Positions 26,542 to 35,584 are shown, numbered from the stretch's first letter. The stretch: 64,000 nt of DNA from Microbacterium forte (GCF_031885415.1 NZ_CP116871.1:682001-746000), one strand, 5' to 3'. Notes: generated from the sequence alone by a model not told the origin. A program made the numbers and translations.

Positions 26542-29262
26542 CTAGGGACGCTTCTTCGACCCAATCGACTTGAGCCCGCGGCGTCCACGGAGTAGACCGA
26601 GGTCCCGTCCTTGGTGCGGTCGTTCGAGCCGGCTCAACACAGCGTGCTGGGTCTCTGGCGTCCAAAAGATCGTGAGGCGCTCTCGAGCTCGGGTAACCGC
26701 GGTGTAGAAGATGCTGTGTGAGAAGCGGTCCTCGTTGGCGTCGGTGATCACAACCTTCACGGAATCGTACTCGAGACCTTGCGCCTTGTGGATGGAAACC
26801 GCGTAGGCGACTTGGAACGGAACCGTGTTGCTATTGGACTCGTCCTCCTCGTCGGTACTCCCCTGCTCCGAAACGGAGAAACGGACCGTCGAGCCGCCGA
26901 GCCACTGCAATCCGGAGACTCGCGCGACATCAAATGCCGTGAGTATCCGATCTAACTCGATGTCAAACTGGATCTGACCGGGGAAGGTTTCGATTCCAAC
27001 AATCGTTCCTTTGAGGTTGTTGTAGATGACTCCTCTGAATCGCGAGGTGTCGCCGAATAAGACGGGGTCGCCGATCTTGTACGTTGAGACGCCCCAAACG
27101 GTCGCGTCGCCAGGATTGCCGCTCTGGAGGAACCGGTTGATGTTGTTAATGCCGTATAGGCCGTCGTAGTTGAGGCACAGGATGATCTCTTGGTCATTGC
27201 GTGGTGCGAAGAGGGTCTCGTCGAGCACGGCCGAGTAGCCGTAGTGAGCCAGCAACTCTTCGATGTTCGGCTCGATGCCGCGCACGGCATCCCAGAACTT
27301 CAGTAGCTGGTCGCTCTTCGTGCGGTAGGGGCTGGTGAGCTCGAACACCGAGGAGTCCGGCAGGAACGCCGGAGCCAACGTAAACCAGTTGCCGAATTTA
27401 ATTGATTCGATCTGGTAACTGTCCCCGACAAGAACGAGTAGTTCGAACGATGTCCGCCGTAGCACCTGGAGGAGATCGTCGTTGCTGACGATGCTGCACT
27501 CGTCAATGAACAGCACGTCAAATTCGGTGCCGGTGTCGTTCCAGAGGTGGCTCGCGATCGTTCGAAACGTGGAGTTCTGGGCACTGACGCGCCGCTCAAG
27601 GTTGTTCTTCGCCGGATTGGTGTGCGCCAGGAACAACTTCCTCTTGTCGTTGAAAAAGTGAGCGATGTGGTCGATCATCGTCGACTTTCCCGTGCCGGCT
27701 GCACCGTAGATCAAGGCGACCTGGGAACTCGCGAACAGCGCTTTGAGCGCCGCCTCTTTCACCGGATCATCCACGGTCACCGTCGGCGTCTCTTCAAGCC
27801 ATCGCTCGACCGCCTCGGTATAGCCGCCGATCCCAGATTTGGCGTGGGCCTGAAGTTCTTCGATGATCTCGACCGAGTCGTCTTCGTACTCCTGGACGAA
27901 GACGTGCTTCTTGTCGTGGACGAGGTCCCGCGCCGGGCGGTGCCCGTGCCAGAGCTTGCTGTTGAAGGTCGCGATCAAAGCGTCAAGGTCGCCGAAGCGC
28001 TCAAGCTCCTCATCGGGTGTGTAGAGCATGCCGTGCTGCTCGACGTTGTTCTTTACACGACGAGCAAGCAGCTCATGGACGCGGTCGCGAGTGTCCAGAC
28101 TTTCGACCAGGTCGGAGAACGTGACGTTGTGCTTCTTCGGCGACGTGCAGAAGGGCATTGAATCGAATGGCTTGCATCCGCGATCCAGGTTGAGATTCGA
28201 AAGCAGGCTAGAAGTTTGAGAGCTGTACTGCTGCTTGAGGATCAGGTTATTCATCCTGAGCATGAGGTAGCGGATCATGTTGTGCCCGGGGCGTTGGCGG
28301 GAAATCAGATCGCGAGCCCTCTCAAGCACGGGAAAGATCGCCGCCTTCTGGACGCGCCGCGTGGCTTCATCTCGTAGCCCCGCAAACCCCGTGTCAGGAA
28401 GCGCGACGACATCGAGGAGTCCAGTCTCCGTGCGAGTTAAATACTCCATAAGCACGCGGTACTCACTGGACCCCGACGATACCTTCGACGCTACTCCGAA
28501 CAACCGAGCGAAGTTGTCGAACTCGCACGGACGAATCGAGACCTCCCAGTCCGTGATGATGGTGATCGGCATCGTCTGGCCGAGCACGTCGATGGCTTCG
28601 GAAACCACGGTAAGGTTCGCCGCGTACTTGTCCGTCATCTCGATGTCTGTGAACGCAATGATGCGGTCGACCTTCTGCAAGTGATCAGTCGTCGCGCGGA
28701 AGACTACCTCGTAGAGAATCCGCCCCTTCGTGAAGATCGGCCGGATTCGATGGACGTAGTACCGGTTCCGAACACCTCCTGGTGTCGGATCGGCGCGGAC
28801 GGCATCGATCCGGGCGGCGATCTTGCGGTGGTACTCGCGAAGTGAAGGATCGAGGTTGACCGGAAAATCCTCCAGATTATTGAGCGTCTCCATCTTGCAA
28901 GCAGCCCGCAGCAGCAGGCGAAGCCTGATGAGATACTCGTAGTACTTGAGCATCAGCCGCTCGGAGGTGTCACCATCCATCGTGTAGTGCGACACGCTCT
29001 CCTGTAGCAGCTTGTGAAAACGGTGCAGGAACTGAATGCGCTTTGGCGCTGACCCGATGGCGACCAGCGCCGCCTGAATCGCGTCGTAGTCATAGGCGGC
29101 ATCACCACGGCCCGTGTGAACGCGAACCGCTGCTCCCTCGACGAGATTTCGAAGGTGTGACAAAACCACGAGCGACATAAGTGCACGATCGCCTTTCAGC
29201 GCAGCGATGCTGTCACAGATCGCACGATCGGCGCTACGGATCTGATCATCGACTGTTCTCAT
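26542..29262 (-). CDS. superfamily 1 helicase with long uncharacterised N-terminal region
   Basis: A 906-residue protein. The C-terminal 400 residues hold an SF1 (RecD2/Upf1-like) helicase: P-loop YGAAGTGKST near residue 519, DExx box LFIDECSIVS near 585, LVGDSYQIES, SIHKAQGLEYDSVKV near 822 and FYTAVTRARERL. The N-terminal 500 residues contain no domain I recognise. The ATG at 29262 follows GGGGG at 5 bases, while the open frame to 29343 lacks a start signal. It ends 185 bp from the NACHT gene, convergently. Its neighbours suggest defence, but a role in DNA or RNA repair cannot be excluded. Confidence 0.78.
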   Translation of the reverse strand: MRTVDDQIRSADRAICDSIAALKGDRALMSLVVLSHLRNLVEGAAVRVHTGRGDAAYDYDAIQAALVAIGSAPKRIQFLHRFHKLLQESVSHYTMDGDTSERLMLKYYEYLIRLRLLLRAACKMETLNNLEDFPVNLDPSLREYHRKIAARIDAVRADPTPGGVRNRYYVHRIRPIFTKGRILYEVVFRATTDHLQKVDRIIAFTDIEMTDKYAANLTVVSEAIDVLGQTMPITIITDWEVSIRPCEFDNFARLFGVASKVSSGSSEYRVLMEYLTRTETGLLDVVALPDTGFAGLRDEATRRVQKAAIFPVLERARDLISRQRPGHNMIRYLMLRMNNLILKQQYSSQTSSLLSNLNLDRGCKPFDSMPFCTSPKKHNVTFSDLVESLDTRDRVHELLARRVKNNVEQHGMLYTPDEELERFGDLDALIATFNSKLWHGHRPARDLVHDKKHVFVQEYEDDSVEIIEELQAHAKSGIGGYTEAVERWLEETPTVTVDDPVKEAALKALFASSQVALIYGAAGTGKSTMIDHIAHFFNDKRKLFLAHTNPAKNNLERRVSAQNSTFRTIASHLWNDTGTEFDVLFIDECSIVSNDDLLQVLRRTSFELLVLVGDSYQIESIKFGNWFTLAPAFLPDSSVFELTSPYRTKSDQLLKFWDAVRGIEPNIEELLAHYGYSAVLDETLFAPRNDQEIILCLNYDGLYGINNINRFLQSGNPGDATVWGVSTYKIGDPVLFGDTSRFRGVIYNNLKGTIVGIETFPGQIQFDIELDRILTAFDVARVSGLQWLGGSTVRFSVSEQGSTDEEDESNSNTVPFQVAYAVSIHKAQGLEYDSVKVVITDANEDRFSHSIFYTAVTRARERLTIFWTPETQHAVLSRLERPHQGRDLGLLRGRRGLKSIGSKKRP

Positions 29263-29662
29263 CGCCGCCCCCTTGCAAGCCCCGTTGTCGTGTCCAACCT
29301 GTGGCTCGTGCCAGAGCGCTGGGATGGATCGCTCTACGCTCAAAGTACCGCGCGTGGTTGCAATACGTCACGAACTAGCTCATCCAGCTCCTCATGCGCA
29401 CCATCGAGACGAAACTCGACCACGCACCCCACGTCATCCACGGAAGCGGGCACACCAGTCCACTGCAAAGTCAGGTCCACAGGAATCCAATCAACGTCGA
29501 CGGAAGATACCTATTCGACGGACGGCCTGACTCCTGAGGAGAGGTACTGCCCTATATCTCGGGTCCTGACAACTCAGGCCACCAACATCGGCGACCCCAC
29601 CCACCCGCAGGTTGACACCCACACCCACCCGCCAACCCACGCCACGCCGCACACGCGACAAC
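29263..29662. other. region without a convincing gene
   Basis: Only short frames occur. One of 47 codons (29394-29537, starting MRTIETKLDHAPHVIHGSGH) has no ribosome site and no family I recognise, and may be a gene fragment. The 3' part is rich in CCCAC repeats. Confidence 0.3.
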
Positions 29663-29745
29663 ATCCGTGAGAATCCGCCACCTTTCGTGAGAACAGCGAC
29701 AACTTTCGTGAGAAAGCGACAGGTTTCGTGAGAAACGACAAGAAC
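29663..29745. repeat. four tandem 20-21 bp repeats, probable insertion-sequence end
   Basis: The unit TTTCGTGAGAA(C)AGCGACA recurs at about 29663 (degenerate), 29683, 29704 and 29724. Short multiple repeats of this type occur at the ends of insertion sequences such as IS21-like elements. No transposase is visible, so only an end remains. It abuts the truncated GAPDH gene. Confidence 0.55.
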
Positions 29746-30681
29746 GACCTATTCTTCCCGAGCGTCGTCTGTGACATCGCGTCGGCCGGTGACCTCGCCG
29801 CGCTCCTCGAGGTGGACACGAACTACGGACGGTGGCGAGGTGTCACCTCAGACGACGACACGTCCATCTCCATCGACGGTAGGCGAATCACGTACATCAA
29901 CTCCCGCGAGGGCGTGCCGGACTGGAACGCGCTCGGCATCGATCTGGTCGTCGATTGCACCGGCCGCGGCGTCACCCGGGAAGCGGCTGAGCGGCATCTC
30001 GCAAACGGCGCCGAGCGCGTGCTGATCAGCGGCCCGAGCAAGACTGCTGAGGATTGCGACGCCGTGCTGCTACCGGGCATCAACCTGGACGACTACGACA
30101 GCGGTGCGCACAAGATCGTCAGCATGGCGAGTTGCACCACCAACGCACTTGCGGCCGTCGTCAAGGTTCTCCTCGAGTCCACGGGCATTCGCTTCGGTGT
30201 CTTCTCAACCGTCCATGCGTACACGAACACTCAGTCACTGACGGACCAACCGATGAAGTCCAGGAGAGACTCCCGGGCCGGCGCGGAGAACATCGTCCCT
30301 TCCTCTTCCGGCGCTGCGAAAGCCCTGGGTTTCATCTGGCCGGATCTTCAGATCACCGGCAAGGCCTATCGGGTACCCGTCCGCACCGGCAGCATCGTGG
30401 AGCTCAACGTGATTCCGGAGCACGAGATCGCGACGGAGGATCTTCGCGACCTGTTCCGGAAGGCTGCGACTGCCGGGGCCCTCCACGGCATCCTTGATGT
30501 GTTCGAAGACGAGTGGACCTCGGCCCGCATCGTCGGAGATCCGCACTCCTCGATCGTGGACCTTCCGCTGACCCAGTCATTCAACGGCATGGTTTCCGTG
30601 GCGGCTTGGTACGACAACGAAGCCGGATTCTCGATGCGTCTCGCCGAGACAGCTGCCCGCTTGGCATCCACAGACATGTGA
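29728..30681 (+). pseudogene. gap: 5'-truncated glyceraldehyde-3-phosphate dehydrogenase
   Basis: From about residue 12 the frame aligns with GAPDH from just after its first beta-strand unit: ASAGDLAALLEVDTNYGRW, the catalytic SMASCTTNALAAVVK, STVHAYTNTQ, PSSSGAAKA and the C-terminal SWYDNE-like AAWYDNEAGFS. About 27 N-terminal residues, including the NAD-binding NGFGRIGR motif, are missing and replaced by sequence from the TTTCGTGAGAA repeats. The protein could not bind NAD normally, so the gene is most likely dead, cut by a mobile-element event. The remaining frame is open to its natural stop, which suggests a recent loss or some retained function. Confidence 0.75.
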
Positions 30682-30990
30682 GTGGCCTGCAGCGGGGCGA
30701 TGACAAACGCGGCTCACGCATCAGTCCGGTTTACATCGCCGCTCGTCCCCCTCGGGCAGTCGAGCAATGTTGGAAGGCACTCCGCGTAACTCCCCCAGCC
30801 AGAGGCGAGCCCGCGAATCAAGCGGCTGTGTCATGGACAACGGTATGGGTGGCACCCGCCCCTGCTGAGACCGGGGATGGCTAGACCATCCCGCATCTCA
30901 TCTACCAACGGTAGAAGGAGAATCCGAGGCCGTCGCACAGCGGCGCCCTCAGCCCGAGCTCAACGCACAGCGTCAGAACGGCCCATGAGA

Positions 30991-31024
30991 CCCCCGGGGA
31001 GCATCCGCTCCTCGGGGGTTTTCT
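30991..31024 (+). terminator. rho-independent terminator
   Basis: A hairpin of CCCCCGGGGAGC and GCTCCTCGGGGG is followed by TTTTCTCTC. It reads on the plus strand, about 310 bp past the GAPDH stop. No clear gene ends directly in front of it, so the 30682-30990 stretch may hold a lost or undetected transcript; nothing else is seen there. Confidence 0.7.
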
Positions 31025-31040
31025 CTCGCTTACGGGTCGA

Positions 31041-31489
31041 TGTGTCACTTTCGGGTTCGCAAAAGCGGAACATCCGGCGATCGCACACGCCCTGAAAACA
31101 CCAGGTCAAGAGCCGAAAGCGTCAACCGCCGCCGGCGTGTACCGTATCTGCGTGCCGCTTTCGTGCGCGTCGAATGTGCTCCTGACCTGGGCTATTGAGC
31201 GATTGTTCCGTTTGTTCCGCGGATTTCCCGGAACTACATGCGTGCGTGTGCGCATGCGCGTGTGTGTGGGGTTTCCCGAAATCGATGGAACAAACGGAAC
31301 AGACTCTCTTCTTTCTCTCTCTTTCCCTTGAAAAATCAACCAAAACCGCCCGACACCCTGTACCTTTTCTGCCCCACGTGCTCCCCAAAAGTGACACATC
31401 CCACGTGCTCCTGAACTCGACAATTTGCCGCTGAGCTGGGGAAACAACGGATCTGCGTTGTGTCGCTTTTGCGCGCCAGAAAAGGTACA
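31041..31489. repeat. three copies of a composite TGTGTC...GTACA motif
   Basis: The pair TGTGTC(A/G)CTTT and (C)A(G)AAAAG(G)(T)ACA occurs forward at 31041-31077 (diverged), reverse at 31359-31398, and forward at 31459-31489. The last two share TGTGTC-CTTTTG and a perfect 13-base CAGAAAAGGTACA in opposite orientations. A separate 12-base direct repeat CCCACGTGCTCC lies at 31373 and 31400. The arrangement in a gene-free 450 bp upstream of an island suggests operator or arm-type binding sites. Confidence 0.55.
31204..31301. repeat. 15-bp inverted repeat enclosing a 34-bp alternating purine-pyrimidine tract
   Basis: TGTTCCGTTTGTTCC (31204-31218) is exactly inverted at 31287-31301. Between them, 31235-31268 alternates pyrimidine and purine without a break, mostly TG and CG steps, which favours left-handed Z-DNA. 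TTTCCCG repeats lie inside the arms. Confidence 0.6.
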
Positions 31490-31546
31490 TCGGCCTCCGA
31501 GCGCCCATTTTGGGCTCCGCGGTACAGACCAGCGAAAGGCCGTCTC

Positions 31547-32188
31547 ATGCGAAACGTCGACGACAACCTCACCACCGCCATCAGCGAGCTCCAGTGCGTG
31601 CAGACCGGAACGCCCGCGACCATCGACGAGCTGAACGCCATCCGCATCGCCCGAGATCGCATAGAACTGCTCCTGCGCTCCTGTGTCACTGAGCTACGCG
31701 AACACCCCACTCTCCCAGCGTCCTGGAAGGACATCTCCACGGCATTGGACTCCGACTCCGCACATGCAGTTCGCAAGCGCTTCTCCACGACGCTCGCCGT
31801 CGAGCTGGAGCAGGCGGAGCGTTTCTGGGGTGAGTACGGAACCCGCTTTGTGTGGGATCTTCTCCCCAACGGCTTCCTCTACGCCCTGTACCGGAGCTGG
31901 CTCGTGAACGCGCTCCCCGGTCACGCTGGCCTCTCGAAGGAGACCTTCATGCGTCGGCTCCTCACGGTTGTTCAGGAGTCGGGAGGTTGGGAGCACGTTC
32001 GCGTGCGCGCTGGCGACCGTATGCGCAGCCCTGAGCCTCTGCTCAAGCTCTTCACCACGTGGTCCCCCTCGTCCATCGAAGGACGAGCCGTTTGGGGTTT
32101 CAAGCGGATCCTCGGAGGAACCGCTGAATCCTCGCCCAGACGCATATCCGAAATTCACGATCGCTCCCAGGAATCGAGACACCAATGA
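31547..32188 (+). CDS. small protein with primase/helicase C-terminal-type domain
   Basis: A 213-residue protein. The ATG at 31547 has AAAGG upstream. The stretch FVWDLLPNGFLYALYRSWLVNALPGHAGLSKETFMRRL (about residues 104-140) resembles the winged-helix domain at the C-terminus of phage and plasmid D5/P4-type primase-helicases, where a similar NDFLYxLYxxW...LSKxxFxRxL pattern is seen. The primase and helicase parts are absent. It opens a run of three overlapping genes downstream of the repeat-rich region and may bind those repeats. The function is an inference. Confidence 0.5.
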   Translation: MRNVDDNLTTAISELQCVQTGTPATIDELNAIRIARDRIELLLRSCVTELREHPTLPASWKDISTALDSDSAHAVRKRFSTTLAVELEQAERFWGEYGTRFVWDLLPNGFLYALYRSWLVNALPGHAGLSKETFMRRLLTVVQESGGWEHVRVRAGDRMRSPEPLLKLFTTWSPSSIEGRAVWGFKRILGGTAESSPRRISEIHDRSQESRHQ

Positions 32189-32712
32189 CGACAACCGAGC
32201 AGCAGAGCCAGACTCGCACCTTCATCACGACCGCGCAGGTGCGCGCACAGGATCTCCACGACGACGACTTCATCCTCCTCGAGGGCGAATGGCGGGCGAT
32301 GATGGACATCCATCGCAACAGCGACTCAGTGATGTCCATGGTTTCTGACGGCGATCGGGATCTGTCCGCGATCAAGGACGAGATCGCAGCCGTCCGTATG
32401 GACACCCGACAGAACGGAGCGCCGGGCGTACAGGGGCAGATCAGTCGCCCCGGCACGCATCCCGCAGTGTTCGCGAGCAGCGAGGTCAACGTGCTGTCTC
32501 ACCCGGGCAATGACGGGGTAGACGAGCGCACCGACACGCGAACTGTTCGAACCACCTCAGCGATTGCTGCGCTCCTGGACTCCGGCGAGTACGTGGCAGC
32601 ACGATTCGTCCTCGACGAAGCCTCCGACGGAAGCGTCGTCGACGACGCCTGGGCAGTCTTCCGGCAGTGGGATCTCGTCACCGTCCAGATCGAGGAGGTA
32701 GTTACCGCATGA
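32185..32712 (+). CDS. hypothetical protein
   Basis: A 175-residue protein overlapping its upstream neighbour by an ATGA junction. It is acidic, with a helical N-terminal part (LLEGEWRAMMDIHRNSDSVMSMVSDGDRDLSAIKDEIAAV), a glycine/proline-rich centre and a C-terminal helix with SGEYVAARFVLDEAS. No family recognised. Its place in the three-gene set 31547-33017 suggests a shared task. Confidence 0.6.
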   Translation: MTTTEQQSQTRTFITTAQVRAQDLHDDDFILLEGEWRAMMDIHRNSDSVMSMVSDGDRDLSAIKDEIAAVRMDTRQNGAPGVQGQISRPGTHPAVFASSEVNVLSHPGNDGVDERTDTRTVRTTSAIAALLDSGEYVAARFVLDEASDGSVVDDAWAVFRQWDLVTVQIEEVVTA

Positions 32713-33017
32713 CCGCCAGCACCCTCTTCAACCGCGAGGCCCTCCCCGGGGTGATCAGCAGCAAGTGCGTTCCCACGGAGTACGACATCGAGACGATCAG
32801 CCGCGCCGGCATCACGATCATCACCCTGATCGACGATCGCTGGCGCCGTTTCTCGGGGCTTTCGCTGCGCAGTGCACTCCGTCGTGCTGAAGCGGCTCAG
32901 GATCCCCGTGATCCGATCCACCACCGGCCCTACCCGGATCCGCGAGAGGTGTCGTGGGCCCCGGTGAAGCGGAGTCCTCTGGGGCGCCTGCTGAACTGGG
33001 CCGCCCGGCGCCGCTAG
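32709..33017 (+). CDS. hypothetical protein
   Basis: A 102-residue protein starting in an ATGA overlap with the previous gene. It begins MTASTLFNREALPGVISSKCVP and has a very basic C-terminus (GRLLNWAARRR). No family recognised. It is the last gene of the overlapping triplet and converges on the small minus-strand gene, whose stop overlaps its own by 4 bp. Confidence 0.55.
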   Translation: MTASTLFNREALPGVISSKCVPTEYDIETISRAGITIITLIDDRWRRFSGLSLRSALRRAEAAQDPRDPIHHRPYPDPREVSWAPVKRSPLGRLLNWAARRR

Positions 33018-33250
33018 CTCGCCTGGAGGCGTTCGAGGAACTCCTTGAACGCCTCCTCCGCGACATCCTTCGACTCGTGCACTCCGAGCATCACGCGGTG
33101 GAGGGGCATCCCCTCGAGCTTCACCTCGGCCTGAGCCTCGAATCCGTTGCCCATGTTCCGGATCAGTGGCATCACGCTCACGACGTGATCGGCGTTGATC
33201 CACATCGACGGCGCTTTACCTGTCGGGTCGGGTAGCTCGAGCAGTTGCAT
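33014..33250 (-). CDS. hypothetical protein, 78 aa
   Basis: A small protein starting MQLLELPDPTGKAPSMWINADHVVSVMPL, resembling short beta-barrel proteins found with phage and plasmid genes, ending in a helix (EEAFKEFLERLQAS). An in-frame start at 33271 is possible. No function assigned. Confidence 0.5.
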   Translation of the reverse strand: MQLLELPDPTGKAPSMWINADHVVSVMPLIRNMGNGFEAQAEVKLEGMPLHRVMLGVHESKDVAEEAFKEFLERLQAS

Positions 33251-33322
33251 GCCCCTCACCGTATAGACCAACCCGGCATCTGGCTATGACGCCGCCGGCA
33301 CTACCGACTTCCAGGAGCGCAG

Positions 33323-34063
33323 ATGCCACTCACTCAGATCCCCCGCGACGCATGGGGGCAGGACGCCATTGAGATAGAGAAGCTGATTCCCTTCGACGGC
33401 ATCTGTCGCATGTGCGGGAACTGGCGTTGTGCGGACTGTGGCGTCGTCCGTGCGCGAAGGAACCGCTTCAGCGCGGGCCCGCAACAGTGCTCGACCTGCA
33501 AGAGCCTCAACGGTCGGATGGAGCCGACCCGGCATCATCCTGGTCGGGTCCTGGACTGCTACCTCATGTTCCTAAGACTCGTCGCTGGCGGACTCGCGGC
33601 GCGGTACCCGGTCGAGGAGCCGCTCCCAGATCCGGCCGTGGCGCTCATCGCGCTCGTCCGAGGGTCTCGTGGTCCGTCCCGGCATGACGCAGACATGTAC
33701 ATCACTCACGAGCCTGCCCTTCCGGTCGACTGGCCGAACGGGCACGTTTCCGTCGAATCAAGCGACTCCGATGGTGTCGGTGCTCTCGGCGAGGATCAGG
33801 TCGACGTGACGCTCACTGGTGTGGATGTCGACGAATGCATGCTGATCACGATCGGCGACTACCATCACTATCTCCACAGCACGACCACGAGGGAACTCAG
33901 CAACATGCTGCGATCGCTCGTGGGTCACCGCGCGAGTGTGACGATCCACGGGATGCGCCACTCGCTCCGAGAGGACGCCGTTACAGTGCTCGACGTCCAG
34001 CTGCGCCAGAGGATCGCCGAGTGGAACGCCCGCGCCTGCAGCCTCGGATTCCCTGGAGTCTGA
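33323..34063 (+). CDS. hypothetical protein with N-terminal zinc-ribbon-like cysteines
   Basis: A 246-residue protein. Residues about 29-61 carry CRMCGNWRCADCG and CSTCKS, two to three CxxC pairs able to bind zinc. The remainder has alternating acidic and beta-rich stretches (DQVDVTLTGVDVDECMLITIGDYHHYL). No family recognised. The ATG follows CAGGAGCGCAG. Possibly a nucleic-acid-binding island protein. Confidence 0.6.
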   Translation: MPLTQIPRDAWGQDAIEIEKLIPFDGICRMCGNWRCADCGVVRARRNRFSAGPQQCSTCKSLNGRMEPTRHHPGRVLDCYLMFLRLVAGGLAARYPVEEPLPDPAVALIALVRGSRGPSRHDADMYITHEPALPVDWPNGHVSVESSDSDGVGALGEDQVDVTLTGVDVDECMLITIGDYHHYLHSTTTRELSNMLRSLVGHRASVTIHGMRHSLREDAVTVLDVQLRQRIAEWNARACSLGFPGV

Positions 34064-34175
34064 CGACGAGTCGAACGGCATCGACGAGGGTCGAGTATCG
34101 TCTGTCACGGCTGGGGGCGGACCGCGAGTGGAATCCCACCGCCCCGCATGCCCGAAAAGAAGGGAGGAGACACTC

Positions 34176-34472
34176 ATGACCGAGAACACCTGGCACCAGG
34201 CGTACCTCTCACTGCTCGAAACACTGCGGACAGCACAGCAGGAGCGCGATCGTCGAATGGACTTCGTCAGGGCAGACGACGGATCACAGGAGCTCGGATG
34301 GGTCATCTTCGAGCGCGGCCGCATGCTCGACGCGGTCAACAAGCTGCGAGACCAGTCGAACGCTGCACCCGTCGACCTAGATGACGTGGTACGCGCTGAG
34401 ACCAGTGCTTGCGGCCACTCCGATTACACGTCGAAGTTCGCGATCCGCTGCGCCGACCTCGTCCTCGCGTAG
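34176..34472 (+). CDS. hypothetical protein, 98 aa
   Basis: A helical protein beginning MTENTWHQAYLSLLETLRTAQQERD. GGGAGGAG precedes the ATG at good spacing. The C-terminus has CGHSDYTSKFAIRC with two cysteines and a histidine. No family recognised. Confidence 0.6.
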   Translation: MTENTWHQAYLSLLETLRTAQQERDRRMDFVRADDGSQELGWVIFERGRMLDAVNKLRDQSNAAPVDLDDVVRAETSACGHSDYTSKFAIRCADLVLA

Positions 34473-34504
34473 AGAGCTTCACACTCTAGAGGGTCGGCGA
34501 CAGA

Positions 34505-35344
34505 CTAACTTTTCCGTTCCATATCCAGAGTCAACCCACGTGCCTTCGCGTAGATCTTGCGGAGGCGGAAGAACTCCTTCCGTGAAGGATGACTTCGGTG
34601 TTCCTCGAAGTACGGTGCGATGTCCTGGAACTGATCGGCCATCGGCCAGTTCTCGATCCAATGCTCCCATCTGCTGGCGTTCGCGACCCAGGTCTCGACC
34701 ACCCAGCTGATCGTCCTCGCGACGAGCTCGAGAGGTGTCAAGTTCCCCGGATCGTTGTTGCTCATGATCCAGTAGTCGCCAACGACCGGCGGGGGCGGGA
34801 AGATCGCCCGCGCACCAGCCTCGGGCGTCTTCCAGAGGCGATGCTCACCTCGCTGTACAGCGACCAGGAACTCGTAGCAGCGATGCAACGCAACCTGAGC
34901 CGGACCGTATGCATCATCGATCGGACCCCACCAATACTTCAAGGTCGTCAGAACGGCTGTCTTCGGCGTCTGCTTCGCAGAACGCAGTAGCTGGATCTTC
35001 CATTCACTTTGTGCGTCGATCGTGCAGAGAATCACGGGCGTGAGCTCGAACCAAGCTCCGGTGTCCACACGGTCCGAACCATCGATCCCGGCGCCCGGCA
35101 GCTCGGTGTAGATCGGGTTGACGTCGAACCGGAGGCTGAGAGCTTTGGAGATGTGCAGGCCGTTAAGAGTGCGGTCGTCCTCGTCTTCGTATCGCTCGTC
35201 ATCGTCCATGTAGACCGCGGCACCATATGGCGAATCGTCATTGGTCACGCCCGCCAGGGAGGACGTGTAGCTCTCGCCTGTCTCCTCCATGCGCTTACGC
35301 GCTGCGGAACGCACTCGTGCCGAGGTTCGCTTCTTGTCGACCAT
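34505..35344 (-). CDS. hypothetical protein
   Basis: A 279-residue protein. The start at 35344 (MVDKKRTSARVRSAARKRMEETGESYTSSLAG) gives a basic N-terminus of the kind seen in plasmid-stability or antitoxin-like DNA-binding proteins (XRE/ParD-like pattern with SARVRSAARKRMEETGESYTSSL). Residues beyond 60 have no recognised motif. It may be a regulator with its own effector part. Function unknown. Confidence 0.55.
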   Translation of the reverse strand: MVDKKRTSARVRSAARKRMEETGESYTSSLAGVTNDDSPYGAAVYMDDDERYEDEDDRTLNGLHISKALSLRFDVNPIYTELPGAGIDGSDRVDTGAWFELTPVILCTIDAQSEWKIQLLRSAKQTPKTAVLTTLKYWWGPIDDAYGPAQVALHRCYEFLVAVQRGEHRLWKTPEAGARAIFPPPPVVGDYWIMSNNDPGNLTPLELVARTISWVVETWVANASRWEHWIENWPMADQFQDIAPYFEEHRSHPSRKEFFRLRKIYAKARGLTLDMERKS

Positions 35345-35584
35345 GATGGCCACTGCTTCCTGCGCGCGATCCGCACCCCCGCACGCGATTGGAGCGAGCG
35401 AAGAAGTCTGACTGTCGGCCTCAGGGTCGTTCGCACTTCACCGAGGGATCCCGGTGCGGGGTCGCCCTCTCGTGCTGTCGGGATCAGTCGAGCCCGATGC
35501 GTCGATGGTACCCCCGGCTCTGACGATCGCCGAAGAGAATCGCCACGCCCCCAAGATGCGCTGCGAGAGCGTAGGGTCGCTCTC

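Noticed and set aside
29290..29670. 126-codon Ser/Thr/His/Pro-rich frame
   Set aside because: Composition reflects CCCAC-rich DNA and the start lies upstream of the helicase promoter; no protein-like features.
30877..30990. Possible tRNA or small gene before the terminator at 30991
   Set aside because: No tRNA T-loop or cloverleaf could be found, and the short open frame lacks a start signal. No tRNA or rRNA gene was seen anywhere in the window.
31106..31508. Overlapping frames of 113-128 codons in the repeat region
   Set aside because: They arise from low-complexity and repeat DNA (His-Ala-His runs from the alternating tract) and lack start signals.
35009..35584. Long open frame extending the SRAP gene upstream by 192 codons
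   Set aside because: SRAP proteins need Cys as residue 2, which the ATG at 35585 provides. The upstream part is antisense to the 34505-35344 gene and has no ribosome site.
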